Shown in pieces: positions 1-11,412 of a DNA stretch of 64,000 nucleotides (positions within the stretch are counted from its first letter, which is position 1; each line of letters begins with the position of its first letter). The DNA comes from Paraspadella gotoi (lineage: Eukaryota > Chaetognatha), in contig CM119263.1 in NCBI GenBank assembly GCA_051294375.1, positions 5,268,740 to 5,332,739 of the forward strand, given 5' to 3'. A program made the position numbers and the translations under genes. A model generated the notes under the pieces. It did no database searches. It was not told the origin of the DNA and saw only the letters and a program-made list of their open reading frames with translations.

Positions 1-191
1 CACTGCACCCAATATCACAGCCTGCATTATCCACTGAAATGGGACAGAAAATGTTCGTTGTTTATATTTAATGTCCAAATAGTTTCTCACTCCTAGCCCT
101 AAATGGTTCTAAAAATTCTAGATCTAAAAATTCGCAGTCAATGATACCCAACACTTAAAACATTCAACAGGAGAAATGAAAAGCGTGAGAA

Positions 192-2650
192 CTACAACTG
201 AACTGTGCCATAATAATCGTCCTCGTCCTTGGCCTCTTGCAAGTACCAACTCTGCATCTTTGACGGCATCTTGGTAAGGATGAGGCTGCCGTCTGGATTC
301 TTGAGTTCATCGTTGGCCGGCATGTGGCCCGTGTCCCCGAGTTCCCTGACGAAGACGAGGCCGTCGGGGCGGATGGAGAGCCACGTGATGCTTCCGTTGT
401 GGAGACTCATACGCAGCCAGGCCTCGGGTGGCAGTTGCAGGGCGCGGCAGACGAAGTAGCGGATCACGTTGGCGTGGGTCACAACAACTTCGTACGAGTC
501 GCTCTTCTGAATGGGGACGAAATGAAGGCGGTTAAAACGTCGGTTAAGAAAGAGAAACATTGAAACAAAATTTTCTCTTACCTGATTTAAATCGGCCCGA
601 TGAAGGTATTTCCTGTAGGCGGCTTCAATTCTAGCGCCGTCCTCGTAAAACGACGACGACGACGACGACGACGAGTTGGCGCCGATGCTGAACTTTTGAT
701 TAGAGACGAAGGACTCGGGAGCGCACTCGAGCAGCAGGTCGTCCTCGAGGGTCTCCATGTCGGGTAGATGTCCGCGGAGAATCGAGACGGACTGCTTGCA
801 CCGCAAGGCACTAGAGTGGATGATCCTAAGAAAAAGATTAATTTTGAAAGTCATCAAATTGGCTAGATAGGATAAATATTATATCATTTTTAGCAAAAAT
901 GAATTTGAGATTCAACAACGATTTATTTATGAACGGACATGTTTCTGTTGGACTCAAATTCTTGAAGAATCACTGAAACTGTCAACGTCTCTCCTATTTG
1001 TGGCTTGTTTAATAAAGAATTGGTTTATACTCTAATTAATTTTAATTGATGATCATTACGTATTAATTTTATACAGATCACGTGATATTATTATAAAAGC
1101 CAGAGTCGGGGTTTTTATAAGAGTCATTTTTTAATAATTTTATAATAAGCCCGCTCTTGATCGCTTGATTAGTGCTAAATATAAGGTGATGCTCATGGCT
1201 GCTCGAATATGTGTTGCAGGTTATGAATCATTATATCAGAACTGTCTATGAACAACTGACAAACTTCAAGCCGATCTATGCCGTATCAAGGTAAGCCATC
1301 CTACAAAAATTACCGCTCATCATTTCGACTTTGTTTTCAAGTTTTCATCAGCGTTTTGAGAATAATATGAAATTTTTGTGCAAAAGAAGAGTGTGAGAGT
1401 GAGAAAGAAAAGGTGAAAGTTTTCAAACATAGTGGTGAGATAGGATAGTGGTCAGAGGTGAGGGCAGGCGTAAGGTAAGGACAGATTGAGTTAGTTTTTG
1501 AAAGTAAGTGAAAATGGTCAGAGAGAGAGAGAGAGAGAACATAAATGATAAATTTGTTCAATGTATAAGTGCTGGAGGCCTTAACCCACCAAAGCCTGTC
1601 CAAAGTCAGGGGCTTATTTATTAAATGATTGGATAATTTTTATACGGGTTGTACCAATTTCATAAAATTCAGCTCCTTGTATTTTGATGCTGGTCGGAGT
1701 ACAATATAGTATTCCCCGATCTAATACTTAAGGGAGAAGTCTTTTCATACAATTGAAACATTCTTTGAAATATTATACCACTTCATTGATAGGGAATCCA
1801 GGAACTCTGGGAGTGAATAAACGAGACTGTGAAAGAGTCTTGATTGAAAGCTTGCAGGGACCTGCTATGTCATTATCTTGTAAGAGTGATGGAGGCCTGA
1901 AACCAAAGCTTGTCCAAAGTCAAAGATAGCTTATTTATTAAATTAATGGATAATTTTTATATTGGTTGTACCAATTTCATAAGTTAAATATTAAAGTTGA
2001 TTAAACAATCGGCATATAAAACTTTCCAAGTGCACCTTTCAAAAACCGACCCTCCCAATACTAGACTGTTCCCCATCACCACACCTTTTAAAGGGCAACC
2101 CCAGAGTGACCAGACGCTTCCCCGTCAACTCGAGCTGCGTTTTTCCCAACGAACTGAGAAAGTGAAGGTTGGTCTCCCCGTTGGTGATGTAATGCCCGTG
2201 AAGGATGAAAAAGAGGTGGCGGGTGTGCTTGGGCCGCGCCCGATTGGTGAAGCTGGGGTCCCTCAGATCCCAATTGTAGTTCCACTTGGTCGGTCTGTCC
2301 ACCACCTCGGCAAAGTCGGCCAAATCGCCACTGAACGAGCTACTCCCCCCTTGCTGCTGCTGCAGGTCCCAGCTGCCGGAGGCGCAGCCGCCGCCTAGAC
2401 TTAGATCGGAGTTGTTTTGTCGCTTGAGTCCGAGGGAAGACGCGGAACCGAAGCCCGAAAGGGCGTTGCCGGATGATGATGTTGTCGAGGCCGACAAACC
2501 GACAACGGGCGTCTCTTCACCGACGCTTCTAACTGGCGACGCCGCTCGCACACGACGCATGGAAAAAGTGAAGACGGCGGCGCCAATAGCGACTCCGGCG
2601 CCGGCCAACGCCACGCCCTTGAAAACTTTGCGACACAGCGCCTCGCCCAT
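192..2650 (-). CDS. PGAM5: PGAM5-like mitochondrial histidine phosphatase-family protein
   Basis: Three exons join in frame: 2085-2650, 582-825 and 192-506, giving 374 aa. PGAM5 is a Ser/Thr phosphatase of the phosphoglycerate mutase fold anchored in the inner mitochondrial membrane. The N-terminus has a glycine/alanine-rich hydrophobic segment (about residues 9-30), matching the family's membrane anchor, followed by a low-complexity Ser/Gly linker that makes it longer than the human protein (289 aa). The WNYNWDLRDP motif, which precedes the phosphatase domain in PGAM5, is present, as are HSS, the second catalytic His in THANVIRYF and the NGSITWLSIRPDG block. The catalytic RHG/RHS motif reads ILHGHY: the His is kept but the phosphate-binding Arg is Leu. 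A poly-Ser run lies in exon 2. The 1.26-kb intron 1 holds repeats. Confidence 0.9.
960..1325. repeat. Dispersed repeat in PGAM5 intron 1, SINE-free copy
   Basis: This stretch aligns with 3408-3987 in MRPS26 intron 2. Shared blocks include CCCGCTCTTGATCG, ATGCTCATGGCTG, AGGTTATGAATCATT and ACTGACAAACTT. This copy lacks the SINE that interrupts the other, so it shows the unoccupied site. No coding potential is visible. Confidence 0.7.
1566..1985. repeat. Two copies of a ~100-bp dispersed repeat
   Basis: Copies at about 1566-1670 and 1888-1985 both read GGAGGCC...CCAAAGTCA, then a TTATTTATTAAAT block and TTGTACCAATTTCATAA. A third, shorter relative is at about 8858-8930 in helicase intron 1. 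All lie in introns, in the same orientation. A (GA)n run lies between the first two. Confidence 0.6.
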
Positions 2651-2905
2651 GGTGCCGTACAGTGACTTATCAAAAATTATTTTCTTTTTTTTTATTTGGT
2701 GAAATTTTTATCCACCGTTCGCTTCGCCAGTCCACACGACCTTACCCAAGGAAATCATAAACATTGTAACTCGCAATAGCTAAAAGCTTTGCGAGCTTTC
2801 GTGGCTCATAACCTTGAAAACGAAAGAAAGGGGCGAGGATATATAGGAGCAAGCAAATATGGCTCATCGCACAACAGAACAAGAAAGTAACAAAGAACAA
2901 AACTT

Positions 2906-4714
2906 TTATTTCGCTACGTCTTCTTCGAGGATTCGTCCTAACTTGTCCAATGCAAAGTTATATTCAATGAGTTGAGCCTCCAACGCCTCCTCCACTTTCG
3001 CCTCCAAATTGTCAAGTGTCACAAACTCTGGCGCCTCCATTTCCAGGCGTCGGGCGTGGGCGAAGGCTCGATCTCGCTCCCCCTTTCGGGCGGCGAGGGC
3101 GAGACCAGCCTCCACTGAGATACGCCTCTCGTTCTCTTTCCGTTTCTCTTTCATCTCGAGCTCCCGGATTTCGCCCACCTGGATAATTAAAAGCGGATCG
3201 AGGGTGTGGGGATCATAAGGGAAAAAATATGTTGATACAACAACAACGATATCCTCTGTCGTCACTGAATGAATTCCATGACTTCAGTCAAATAATTAGT
3301 GGCGCTTAATTACTATTATTTTTAAATAAATACATGTATTATATATATTTTTTTGACCCATGTCTTCCCCTTCTCCATTGAACAAAATATTTTCTCATCA
3401 ACGAATTTTTGAAGAATCAGCATCTCCTATTTGTAACTTTAATAAAACATTGGTTTATATTCTAATTGATTTTATTTAATTATCCTTTTACGCAGATCAA
3501 GTGATAATATTGTGATAGCCAGTGTCGGGATTTCAAGAGGTTTTAAGGCGTTTTATATTCAGCCCGCTCTTGATCGTTTGATTGGAGTTAAATATATGGT
3601 GATACGGTGGCGAACCCTAAATTCGCCTCTCGAATAGCTTGGTGAAATTTAGCTCATCCTATTGGCTTGAACAGCTAAGTACTCGTTCACCAACCCCGAG
3701 TTCCGGGTTCAATCCCCTCCCGGTCACGCTAGTTTAGTGTGATGGTGAGGGGATAAAAACGCCAGGGACACGGGGTGGTCACTACAGGTCCAAAGCCCTA
3801 AGCGCCTGCTGTCGGGAGATGTCTCACACCCCGGGCATAACACGTCTCCACGTTGCCATAATGCTCATGGCTGCGCGTATATTTGCTGCAGGTTATGAAT
3901 CATTGAATCTTTGATCCACTGACAAACTTTAAGCCTATCCATGTCGTATCAAGGTGAGCCATCCTGCGAATATTACCGCTCATTACCTCTTTGTTCCACA
4001 TGTCATTGATCTGCATCATCCTCTCGTGATGCTTGTGCTCTTCATAAATCCATCGTTTCTCCACTCCCGTGTCTAAGCTATCCAGTCGCGTCTTCTCTCT
4101 CATCAGGCCCACCGCTTGCTCCATGTCCACCTGAATTAGATATTTTAAAATTACATGTATAAATTTATATTTATTTTGAATTAAAATCCAGCAACCGTTC
4201 ACGACAATCATTGGAATCGGAGGCAAGTCATTCGCCTCTCAAACAAAAGGTTCAAACCGAGTTACCGCCTACTCCGAGGGGTTAAGTGGAACAGGGCTGG
4301 AAGCAATCGGCGACAGCCTAATCCGAAGATCAGGAACAGCTAATTTATGAATTTATTTAACCAAATCATAACCATAAATTATGGCATAATTCTGTCTTTT
4401 CACAATCAAATTTAAAATAACATCGCTTTTCTCACCAGATACTGTTTTTCCCAATCAGCCTTGAGCTTTTCCTCTTCGGGATCCAGAGTGGGATCGGGGT
4501 CGACTACCTCCAACTTGGTCGGGGCGCGGCCGAGCGATCGAGGCTTTCGCCCTTTCAGTTTCCTTTTGTCGAAACTCTTCAAACTCTCTGTCGGCGAGGA
4601 GAGAGAAAAGGCGCGATGGAATGAGGAGGGAAGGAGAGTCTGGGCTTCGCTCGACTCGCGGAGAGAGAGGGAGGAGCCGCGGCGGGCGATCGTAAATAAT
4701 ATTAATTTATTCAT
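2906..4714 (-). CDS. MRPS26: Mitochondrial ribosomal protein mS26
   Basis: Exons 4436-4714, 3987-4130 and 2906-3178 join in phase 0 to give 231 aa. mS26 is a small-subunit protein of the mitochondrial ribosome. The first exon encodes a basic, Ser/Arg-rich presequence-like N-terminus. The middle is highly charged and helical, as in the family. The C-terminus, EFVTLDNLEAKVEEALEAQ followed by YNFALDKLGRIL, matches the conserved end of human MRPS26. Intron 2 carries a dispersed repeat with a SINE inside it. An acceptor-like TTTTTAG sits one base before the ATG. The TAA stop overlaps an AATAAA hexamer on the coding strand, so coding end and poly(A) signal coincide. Sequence is divergent overall; identity rests on the C-terminal block, length and charge. 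Confidence 0.82.
3408..3987. repeat. Dispersed repeat in MRPS26 intron 2, SINE-interrupted copy
   Basis: Second copy of the repeat at 960-1325. The match runs to the 5' splice site of MRPS26 intron 2. About 255 bp (3606-3862) absent from the other copy interrupt it between GGTGAT and ATGCTCATGG. Confidence 0.7.
3606..3862 (+). mobile_element. tRNA-derived SINE, copy 1
   Basis: The head region contains an A-box-like TAGCTTGGTGAA and a good Pol III B box, GGTTCAATCCCC, spaced as in tRNA-derived promoters. A tail of about 130 bp follows, ending CGTTGCCATA. Related copies lie on the minus strand at 57727-57908 and 58836-59037. The empty site is visible at about 1190 in the sister repeat. No ORF is present. 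Confidence 0.75.
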
Positions 4715-5111
4715 TCTAAAAAGTTTAAATCAATGATCTAATCTTTAACGAGAAAGAATAAAACAGCAACAAACAGAATGACAAGGAAGTTCGGGACTAT
4801 TCGCAACATGCCTGAATGTGGACGGAGAGAAGGCTTTATATATGCGATTTTATTCGAATTACCTTCGTCTACATTCAGAAATTCTCAGTGGCTCAAAGAG
4901 GAAACGCACCATCCAAATGTATAATTCCACAGTATAATCATCGTCACTAATTGGACGAAATGGTTGAGCCTTGAACCAGACCAAGTCCGCATTTGAATTA
5001 AAAACTTCATTTCTTTGCATGGATTGCTTGGGACCCGCGATTTTTAATAATTTACTCTTTACTAAAGGGTCTTTAGTCTATAGCCTATAGTATAGGCTTG
5101 AAAAACAAGCT
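4715..5111. other. Intergenic: MRPS26 5' flank to helicase 3' end
   Basis: About 400 bp, AT-rich. It must hold the 3' UTR of the helicase and any promoter of MRPS26. I see no ORF or recognisable repeat. Confidence 0.5.
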
Positions 5112-8100
5112 CTACCCAGATACATTATGAATAAGATTTTCAACATCCGAATGATCTTCCACTCTCACAACCTTCTCCCTATTTTTTAAGTTTTCTATCA
5201 GGGCTCCCCAATGGTCGTTGCTGCAGAGTTTTCGGGAGTTCCCCACAATATAAAGTCCGCGTCTCGCTCTCGTGAGGGCCACGTTTAATCTATGGAGGTC
5301 GCTCAAAAATCCAATTCCATCGTCGTCGCAGTTCGATCTCACGCAGCTAATTATCACGTAATCTCGTTCGCCTCCTTGATAAGAATCGATGGTCTGAATC
5401 TCAGCGTCTACTTCTCTATCCCCATGAGAAATGGTCAGCGCGTCTGAAATGGCATCGACTTGCGCTCGGTAAGGAGTTATGATGCCGACGCTGGACAAAG
5501 GCTCTGTCTTTCTGATTTTGAAATAGAGGGTAGCGACAAGGCGGGATTCGTCCTCGTTAAAGCGGGAGCCTGGGTATACCGTGGAAAAACTCTCTTCGCT
5601 CGACGTTAAATCGAATAATAAAAGAGGGCGAAGATTTCCCTCCTCATTTGTCGACTCGTCCGATAATAGGCGATCCTTATAAACGTAGGAGGAAGGAAAA
5701 CACGCAATTTCCGGATTCATTCGGTATTGCGTGGTCAGCATAAGACTTTTGTCATCAGGCAAAACATTAATCAATCTTTCGAACAGGGATCGCCTCAGCT
5801 GAGTGGAGGACGCAAAGGAAGAACATACGAAGGGAGGAAGTTGAAGATGATCGCCGACGAGAAGGATTTTCGAGGTCTTCGCCACAACGATGGGGATCAA
5901 CATGTCTAGGTCTGTGCCCTGCGAGGCTTCGTCAACGATCAAACAATCGAATTTTTTAGAAACGCAAGCGGTTTTTATAACATCAGTTCCGACGCAATTT
6001 AAAGTGCAGGCAATAATGTCGGCATGCTTCAGGGCATGTTCTACTTTTTTCTGCGGTCTCAAATACGTGATATCAGCGGAAATTTTATCCGATTTTCCCC
6101 ATCGAACGATTTTAAGCTGTTTCGCCCAATCGCAGCTCAAGAGTCGACGAAGAAGATGATCGATGGCGACGTTGGAAGGCGCACATAGAAGGATTGCGTC
6201 TTGTTTTCCATCGGGTTCGTCTCTCGTAAATATCGACTCCAAGATTCCAAGAATGACGTGAGATTTTCCGGTGCCTGGTGGACCATGAACAAGCACCATT
6301 TCGGGATATTCCGCGGCTGAATTTTTGTCCTTTAAAATCATTTCGACGGAGGAAAATATGGCTTTTAGTTGATTTGTGTTGAATCGATGATCATCAAAGT
6401 CCATTTTATTTATGGCGAAGATATTGGCTTTCACTGGGTCTAAAACAGCATCTTTAAAAGAAGATGTGTTCATATTGTATAAGGCATGGAAGTTACGCGA
6501 ATAAGACTTTACGGAGGATATTTCCTTATATATCACGTGTTCAGCTTTTCTTAAAAAAGTTCGAGATGAATTATCGAGGGATGTTTTGGCTATTTTTAGA
6601 ATTACCTTGAGGACATGGCCTTTTCTCTTGGAACAACTGACGTACGAGAGAAAAGGGTGCATTTTATCGATACAAACAACTGCGATGCTCTGCTCGCGCA
6701 GACTGCACTCATCCACCATTTGCTCCAACGAGATTTCACAAATTAGACTCAACAGCTGGAAATCATCTTTTAAATGCAGCAATGTCAGTTGCAATTCAAG
6801 TTTTATCTCATGGTCTGACAAATATTTCGCAATGCAATTAGCAGATTCGTGCAAAAGGCAAAAGGTCATCAATCGTTGGTATTCGGACAAATCGTTAAAT
6901 TTACCACCGCTTAAGTCTGGACTGGTAATTTGAGGGAGGGAGAGTTCTGTGTTGTTCATATTCAACTCGTCGAAACTCAATCTTAAAAGAGGCGACACAA
7001 TTTGGCTCTCGAATGCATTTTCACAATTTTCAACTGTCATGGATTTCTGGCTCGAAAAGCAGAAATCGTGGGAAGAGAAATGTCTAATAAAAAATTCTCT
7101 CCAAGCTGGTAAAGCGCTTGAAGGTATTTCTGCAGAAAGCAGACAATGAGGTATGATCGGGTCGTTGCAAAACTCGGTTACTTCACCATGATTTTTTATC
7201 AATTCCTGCACCTGATAAACAATATAAAAAGAGTTACATAAATAGTTATTAATTATAAAAAGGTCTTGAAAAAATTAAGCCTCGACACGACTTTACCTTT
7301 TTAGCATCCGCATTACGAACGGAAATCTTAAACTGGAGTTTTGGCTCTACAAGCTGAAGCGCCATTTTTCTCAAAGCACCTTTAACTGTATTGGAGACGA
7401 CGTCTGCAATGCCTCCGTTTAAATCCTTAATTGCTTTAACGTTTCTGACTCGGATATTTAATCCCTTCACAGGATTACCAATCAATGGGCCACTATTTAA
7501 AGCTTCGAAAATGCCTTCCAATATTAGTTCGATTACCATTTCGTTAGCCAAGCAGTCGTCAAAAATTACATCATTACAAATGCTTTTAGTTTGAGGTTCT
7601 AACTTTAACTTAAAATACGTATTTTCAAAGACAACTGTCTCGGACAACACAACAGAGTCATCAGCAGGTACCTCAGGAAATATAAACTTTGTGGTGCCAA
7701 AAGTTACTTTGTTAAACAATACCCTTATTTTATCTTTAACCTTGGATAGATGATTCTCAGATAAACACCACAGCTCATAATCAGAATCCCAATTCAACTT
7801 TATCTGTAGGAAGGGATCCTCAAACGAAATAACGCGCAATATCGAATCTAAATGAATTGCAAAATTATTGGCTTGAACGGTGCATTTCACAAGCGTGTAT
7901 ACCGATTCATTTTTCAGGGCGCAAATTCTTTTGATCGAAGAATCTCTCGGAAAATAAGCAATTCCGTCCCCAACAGCCACATTCAACCATTCGACGACGA
8001 CAAAATCGTTAGCTTTTAAATCTGAGTTCACTTTCACAGAGTTCGGATTTATCTTGAGGCCCCGTTTCGCCTCGAGATTGAACTTCCGGGCGTGGCGAAT

Positions 8101-9438
8101 GAAATCCTGACCGTTCATTCCACCCGACAAGACTCTCAAATATGACGAAGGAACTTGGTCTTTGCCGCGAAAAACGTTTTTTAAAACAAGAGCTTCGAAG
8201 GGAAACTGACTCGAACGCGGCGGCGAATTTAATAAGATTGGAATGAGGGATGCGAGCCCTTTCAAACTTTGTCTCCGACTCGAGTTGAAGAATACGAGAG
8301 GGATGCCGAGACCTGAGATCGAGACACGGCGTAACGCGTTTATCAATTCACTTTCGTTGGAAAAACAATCGAGGGAAAGAAAGACGTCATCCAACTCCGC
8401 CAGAGCCATCACTAAATCCGTGCGGCGAAAATCCAACTCTTGCTTCAACTTTCCAGGAAAGTATTTGGAAGAGATCAAATCGTAGATATGGTAATCATTT
8501 TCAAAATATTTAAGGTATTGTAATGAGAGCAATTTAACTCTTGACATTTGAGAAAAGGCCGTCACGAATTCCTCAATCGACTTTTCCTAAGTACGAAGGA
8601 TTTAAAAGATAATATTTTTTTTTCAAAGCAGAACGTCATGAGCTTGCGACAAAAAAAGTATTACCGCCCCTCTCACGTCCAGCGCCATCAAAGAGGGTTT
8701 CCCAGATTTGACTGCGAGGCCGACGTTTCTGAGTAGAACGGGATCGATTCCATTGGCAAGATTTCCGACTAATAACGTTGCATCCATCGCCGTGATCGCC
8801 ATTGACACATCCGCGCCGTAAAACCCGCGTTCTATTTAAAAGATAACAAGACTAAGAGTAAGAGGGAGGCCTTAACCCACAATAGCCTTTGCAAAGTCAA
8901 GGGGCTAAATAGCTATTATTGGTTGGCCCACAGAGCTAATTAATGTTTTTTGTCCCGGTTTTATAGGGAATTTTTACGAATTCCATAATCGAGAAACTGC
9001 TAAATTACTCCTAAACCCGTATGTATCCTTACCGCAAAGTTCCATTACATTCAAAATTAATTACTAGTGCTTCTAGCCATTGGTCCATCGAAAGTTTTCT
9101 CAGAAATGTATGAAGTTTCACCACAAAGTTTGGCTCTACCTAAACCCGTACGTATCCTTACCGCAAAGTTCCATTACATTCACAGTCGTCCTACCGCGAA
9201 CAAAAGAATCAAGAAAAGGCATTTGATCGCAATCAACGCGAGAGAAAACCGACTTAAACACATCTTTACGACCGACCAGACAAGGAAGAAGGGACTTGTC
9301 GGTAAAATGATCGGCTCTGACGATGGCGACGGCGCTTGAACGTTTTTCACGTTCTTTCGTGAGGCCGGAAGCGAAACGGAAAAGTCGGAATCGATTGTTT
9401 TTATTAGAAACCACAATTATTCTCAATAACGAATTCAT
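5112..9438 (-). CDS. UPF1-like superfamily 1 helicase with unrecognised N-terminal half
   Basis: Four exons join in phase: 9162-9438, 8665-8831, 7297-8586 and 5112-7211, giving 1277 aa. The C-terminal part (from about residue 880) has a full SF1B motif set in order: Walker A GPPGTGKS, DEASQ (II), GDHLQLPP (III), QYRM (IV), TIDSYQGGERDYVIIS (V) and LNVALTRARRGLYIVGN (VI). This is the UPF1/senataxin/MOV10 group of RNA/DNA helicases that couple ATP hydrolysis to 5'-3' unwinding. The first ~580 residues match nothing I recognise. The gene starts only 93 bp after the NGLY1 stop codon, with AATTTAG four bases before the ATG. It may be lineage-specific; orthology to a named human helicase is not claimed. 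Confidence 0.85.
9010..9182. repeat. 44-bp direct duplication of an exon end and splice donor
   Basis: 9010-9053 and 9139-9182 are identical except for one base. The downstream-numbered copy holds the last codons of helicase exon 1 plus its GTAAGG donor (junction at 9162/9161). The other copy lies in the intron, 129 bp further along the transcript, and has a duplicated donor. Confidence 0.85.
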
Positions 9439-9531
9439 ATTTCTAAATTAAAAACAATGAGCCAATTATCATCGGTAAATAAAAAATTGACTAGACGGCG
9501 CACTAACGTGGTCGTTTCCAAATACATAGAT

Positions 9532-11360
9532 TCAAGAGAAATTAAGGATGAGATCAAAGGCGGTAAGTTCTTCGTCTTCCATGTGCGTACGGAATAGTTG
9601 ACCGTGCTGCCAAGCGTTGGATCCAACACCTCCGGAAATAGAAGCTTTGATTTCGAAAGAGATGCAGTCTTTTAGGTCCACCTCCGTCCATGGCTTAATT
9701 AAAACGAAATGTTTATTTCTAAAAAACGAATTAAAACGTTGACTGATATTTCACTTTTTTTAAGGTAACTACTAACTATCATGACGGTGGTTTCGCCGTC
9801 CTGGGGTGAAAGTGTGGTGGAAAAGGATTCGGTGCTCAGAGTCCACGAAATCGAGGCGTTTTCGAAGATTTTCTCGGATCGACGGATTTGCAACAGTTTT
9901 ATTTTAAACCCGCTGCCTGTCAAAACGATTTATACGTAGAAGGAAATGGTTGGGATATTTCTTCTTCATCCCCTTCTCGCTCCCTATGATGATGATGATA
10001 ATTAATGATTGATAATGATAATCATCTGAATTCAGATGATCCTCTCTTTCGTCATACATGTATCATTTTGTCTTATAATCTTTTTCCTCTTTCCCATGAC
10101 CCAAATCCTCTCCGTCCCACTTCTCCCTTCTCTTCTCTATAACTAATCTCCCCCCCCTTCCATCAATCCATCCAATTCCTACCCAGACGCGACAAACCTT
10201 CGAGATTGAATTTCCAAGAAATTGTTCCCTCCTCGGTCCCTTTCGCCCTCGCCAAGTACACCATTCGCCAATCATTCTCCACTTTCCTCACGACGTTTTT
10301 GCTCTCGAAACAAAGGGAATACCATCCGGTGATTAAGTCTCGCTTTTCGTCGTCGCCGCCGCGGATGTAGAGGTCGCCGACGACGAAGTATCGGATTCGC
10401 ATTCGACGGCGGCGGAATTCGCGCTTCGTCGGTCGAATCTCTTTCCCCGCAACCGAGTCGAGACTCGCTTCCCCGCGGGAGATTCGCCAAGAGAGGGAGC
10501 CAGACTCGCGACCGCTAAGTTCTCCCTTTGGGATAGGATTAGAGGATGGATTAGATGAAGGATTAGGGAAAGAAAGAAATGGATTACGGACGAGGGACTG
10601 AATATCCAAATTGAATGGAATATGGATCAGAATATCTCGACGAATTCAAATCAATTAAGGGATACATTTAAAATAAAGAGATCACGGCGGCCGTTTTTAG
10701 GTCACACTAAAAAATAGCGTGAGGTCATCCCGGCCGACTGTCGGTCTTTAAAGTTGACGGCATGGACGACGAGAAGACCCTAACGCCTTTTCTTGTTTAT
10801 CATTATTTGGCATCACAAAGATTTCTTCACCTTTTTGACTTGGCGAGAATCGCAGGCAGAAAACTCGGCCAACTCTTTAATGCAACGACGAGTCAGTTCC
10901 TCTTTTCGAGAAGGAGAGACCGATGATTGCAGCTTAGCGCGCATGCGCAAGATGACAGAGACGAGATTCTGAGAGAAGTTAAGAGAGCAATGATGGAATT
11001 GTAGAAATTTGAAAAGGAGAAAAACTCATTGAAAACACTTATAATTATTCTTCACATAACGTGTTGAGTGAAAAGAAAAGTCGTAAAGTTATCAAGAAAA
11101 CAAGAAAAAAGTTTGGAAGGAAAAAAAAAGAAGGTCAATGAGCTCTCACCGCTTCGTCAATCTCCGTTCTACGCCAAAGGACTTCCCGCTGTTTGGTCGT
11201 GTAGCGCCAAGTCACGTCCTGAATGTCGTCGACGCTGAAAGCGAAGACGTAGGTGAGTTTCTTTCCCCACCCGTGCTCGTAGAGGAGGGGCTTGTCGTGT
11301 CCCTCTTCGCAAGTGTCACCGTGGACCCAACGATCCTGATCGAGAGGGATGGAGGAGATT

Positions 11361-11412
<52 letters not shown>

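Noticed and set aside
1337-1603. 88-aa minus-strand ORF in PGAM5 intron 1
   Set aside because: Low-complexity Ser/Leu product of repeat sequence and (GA)n; no homology.
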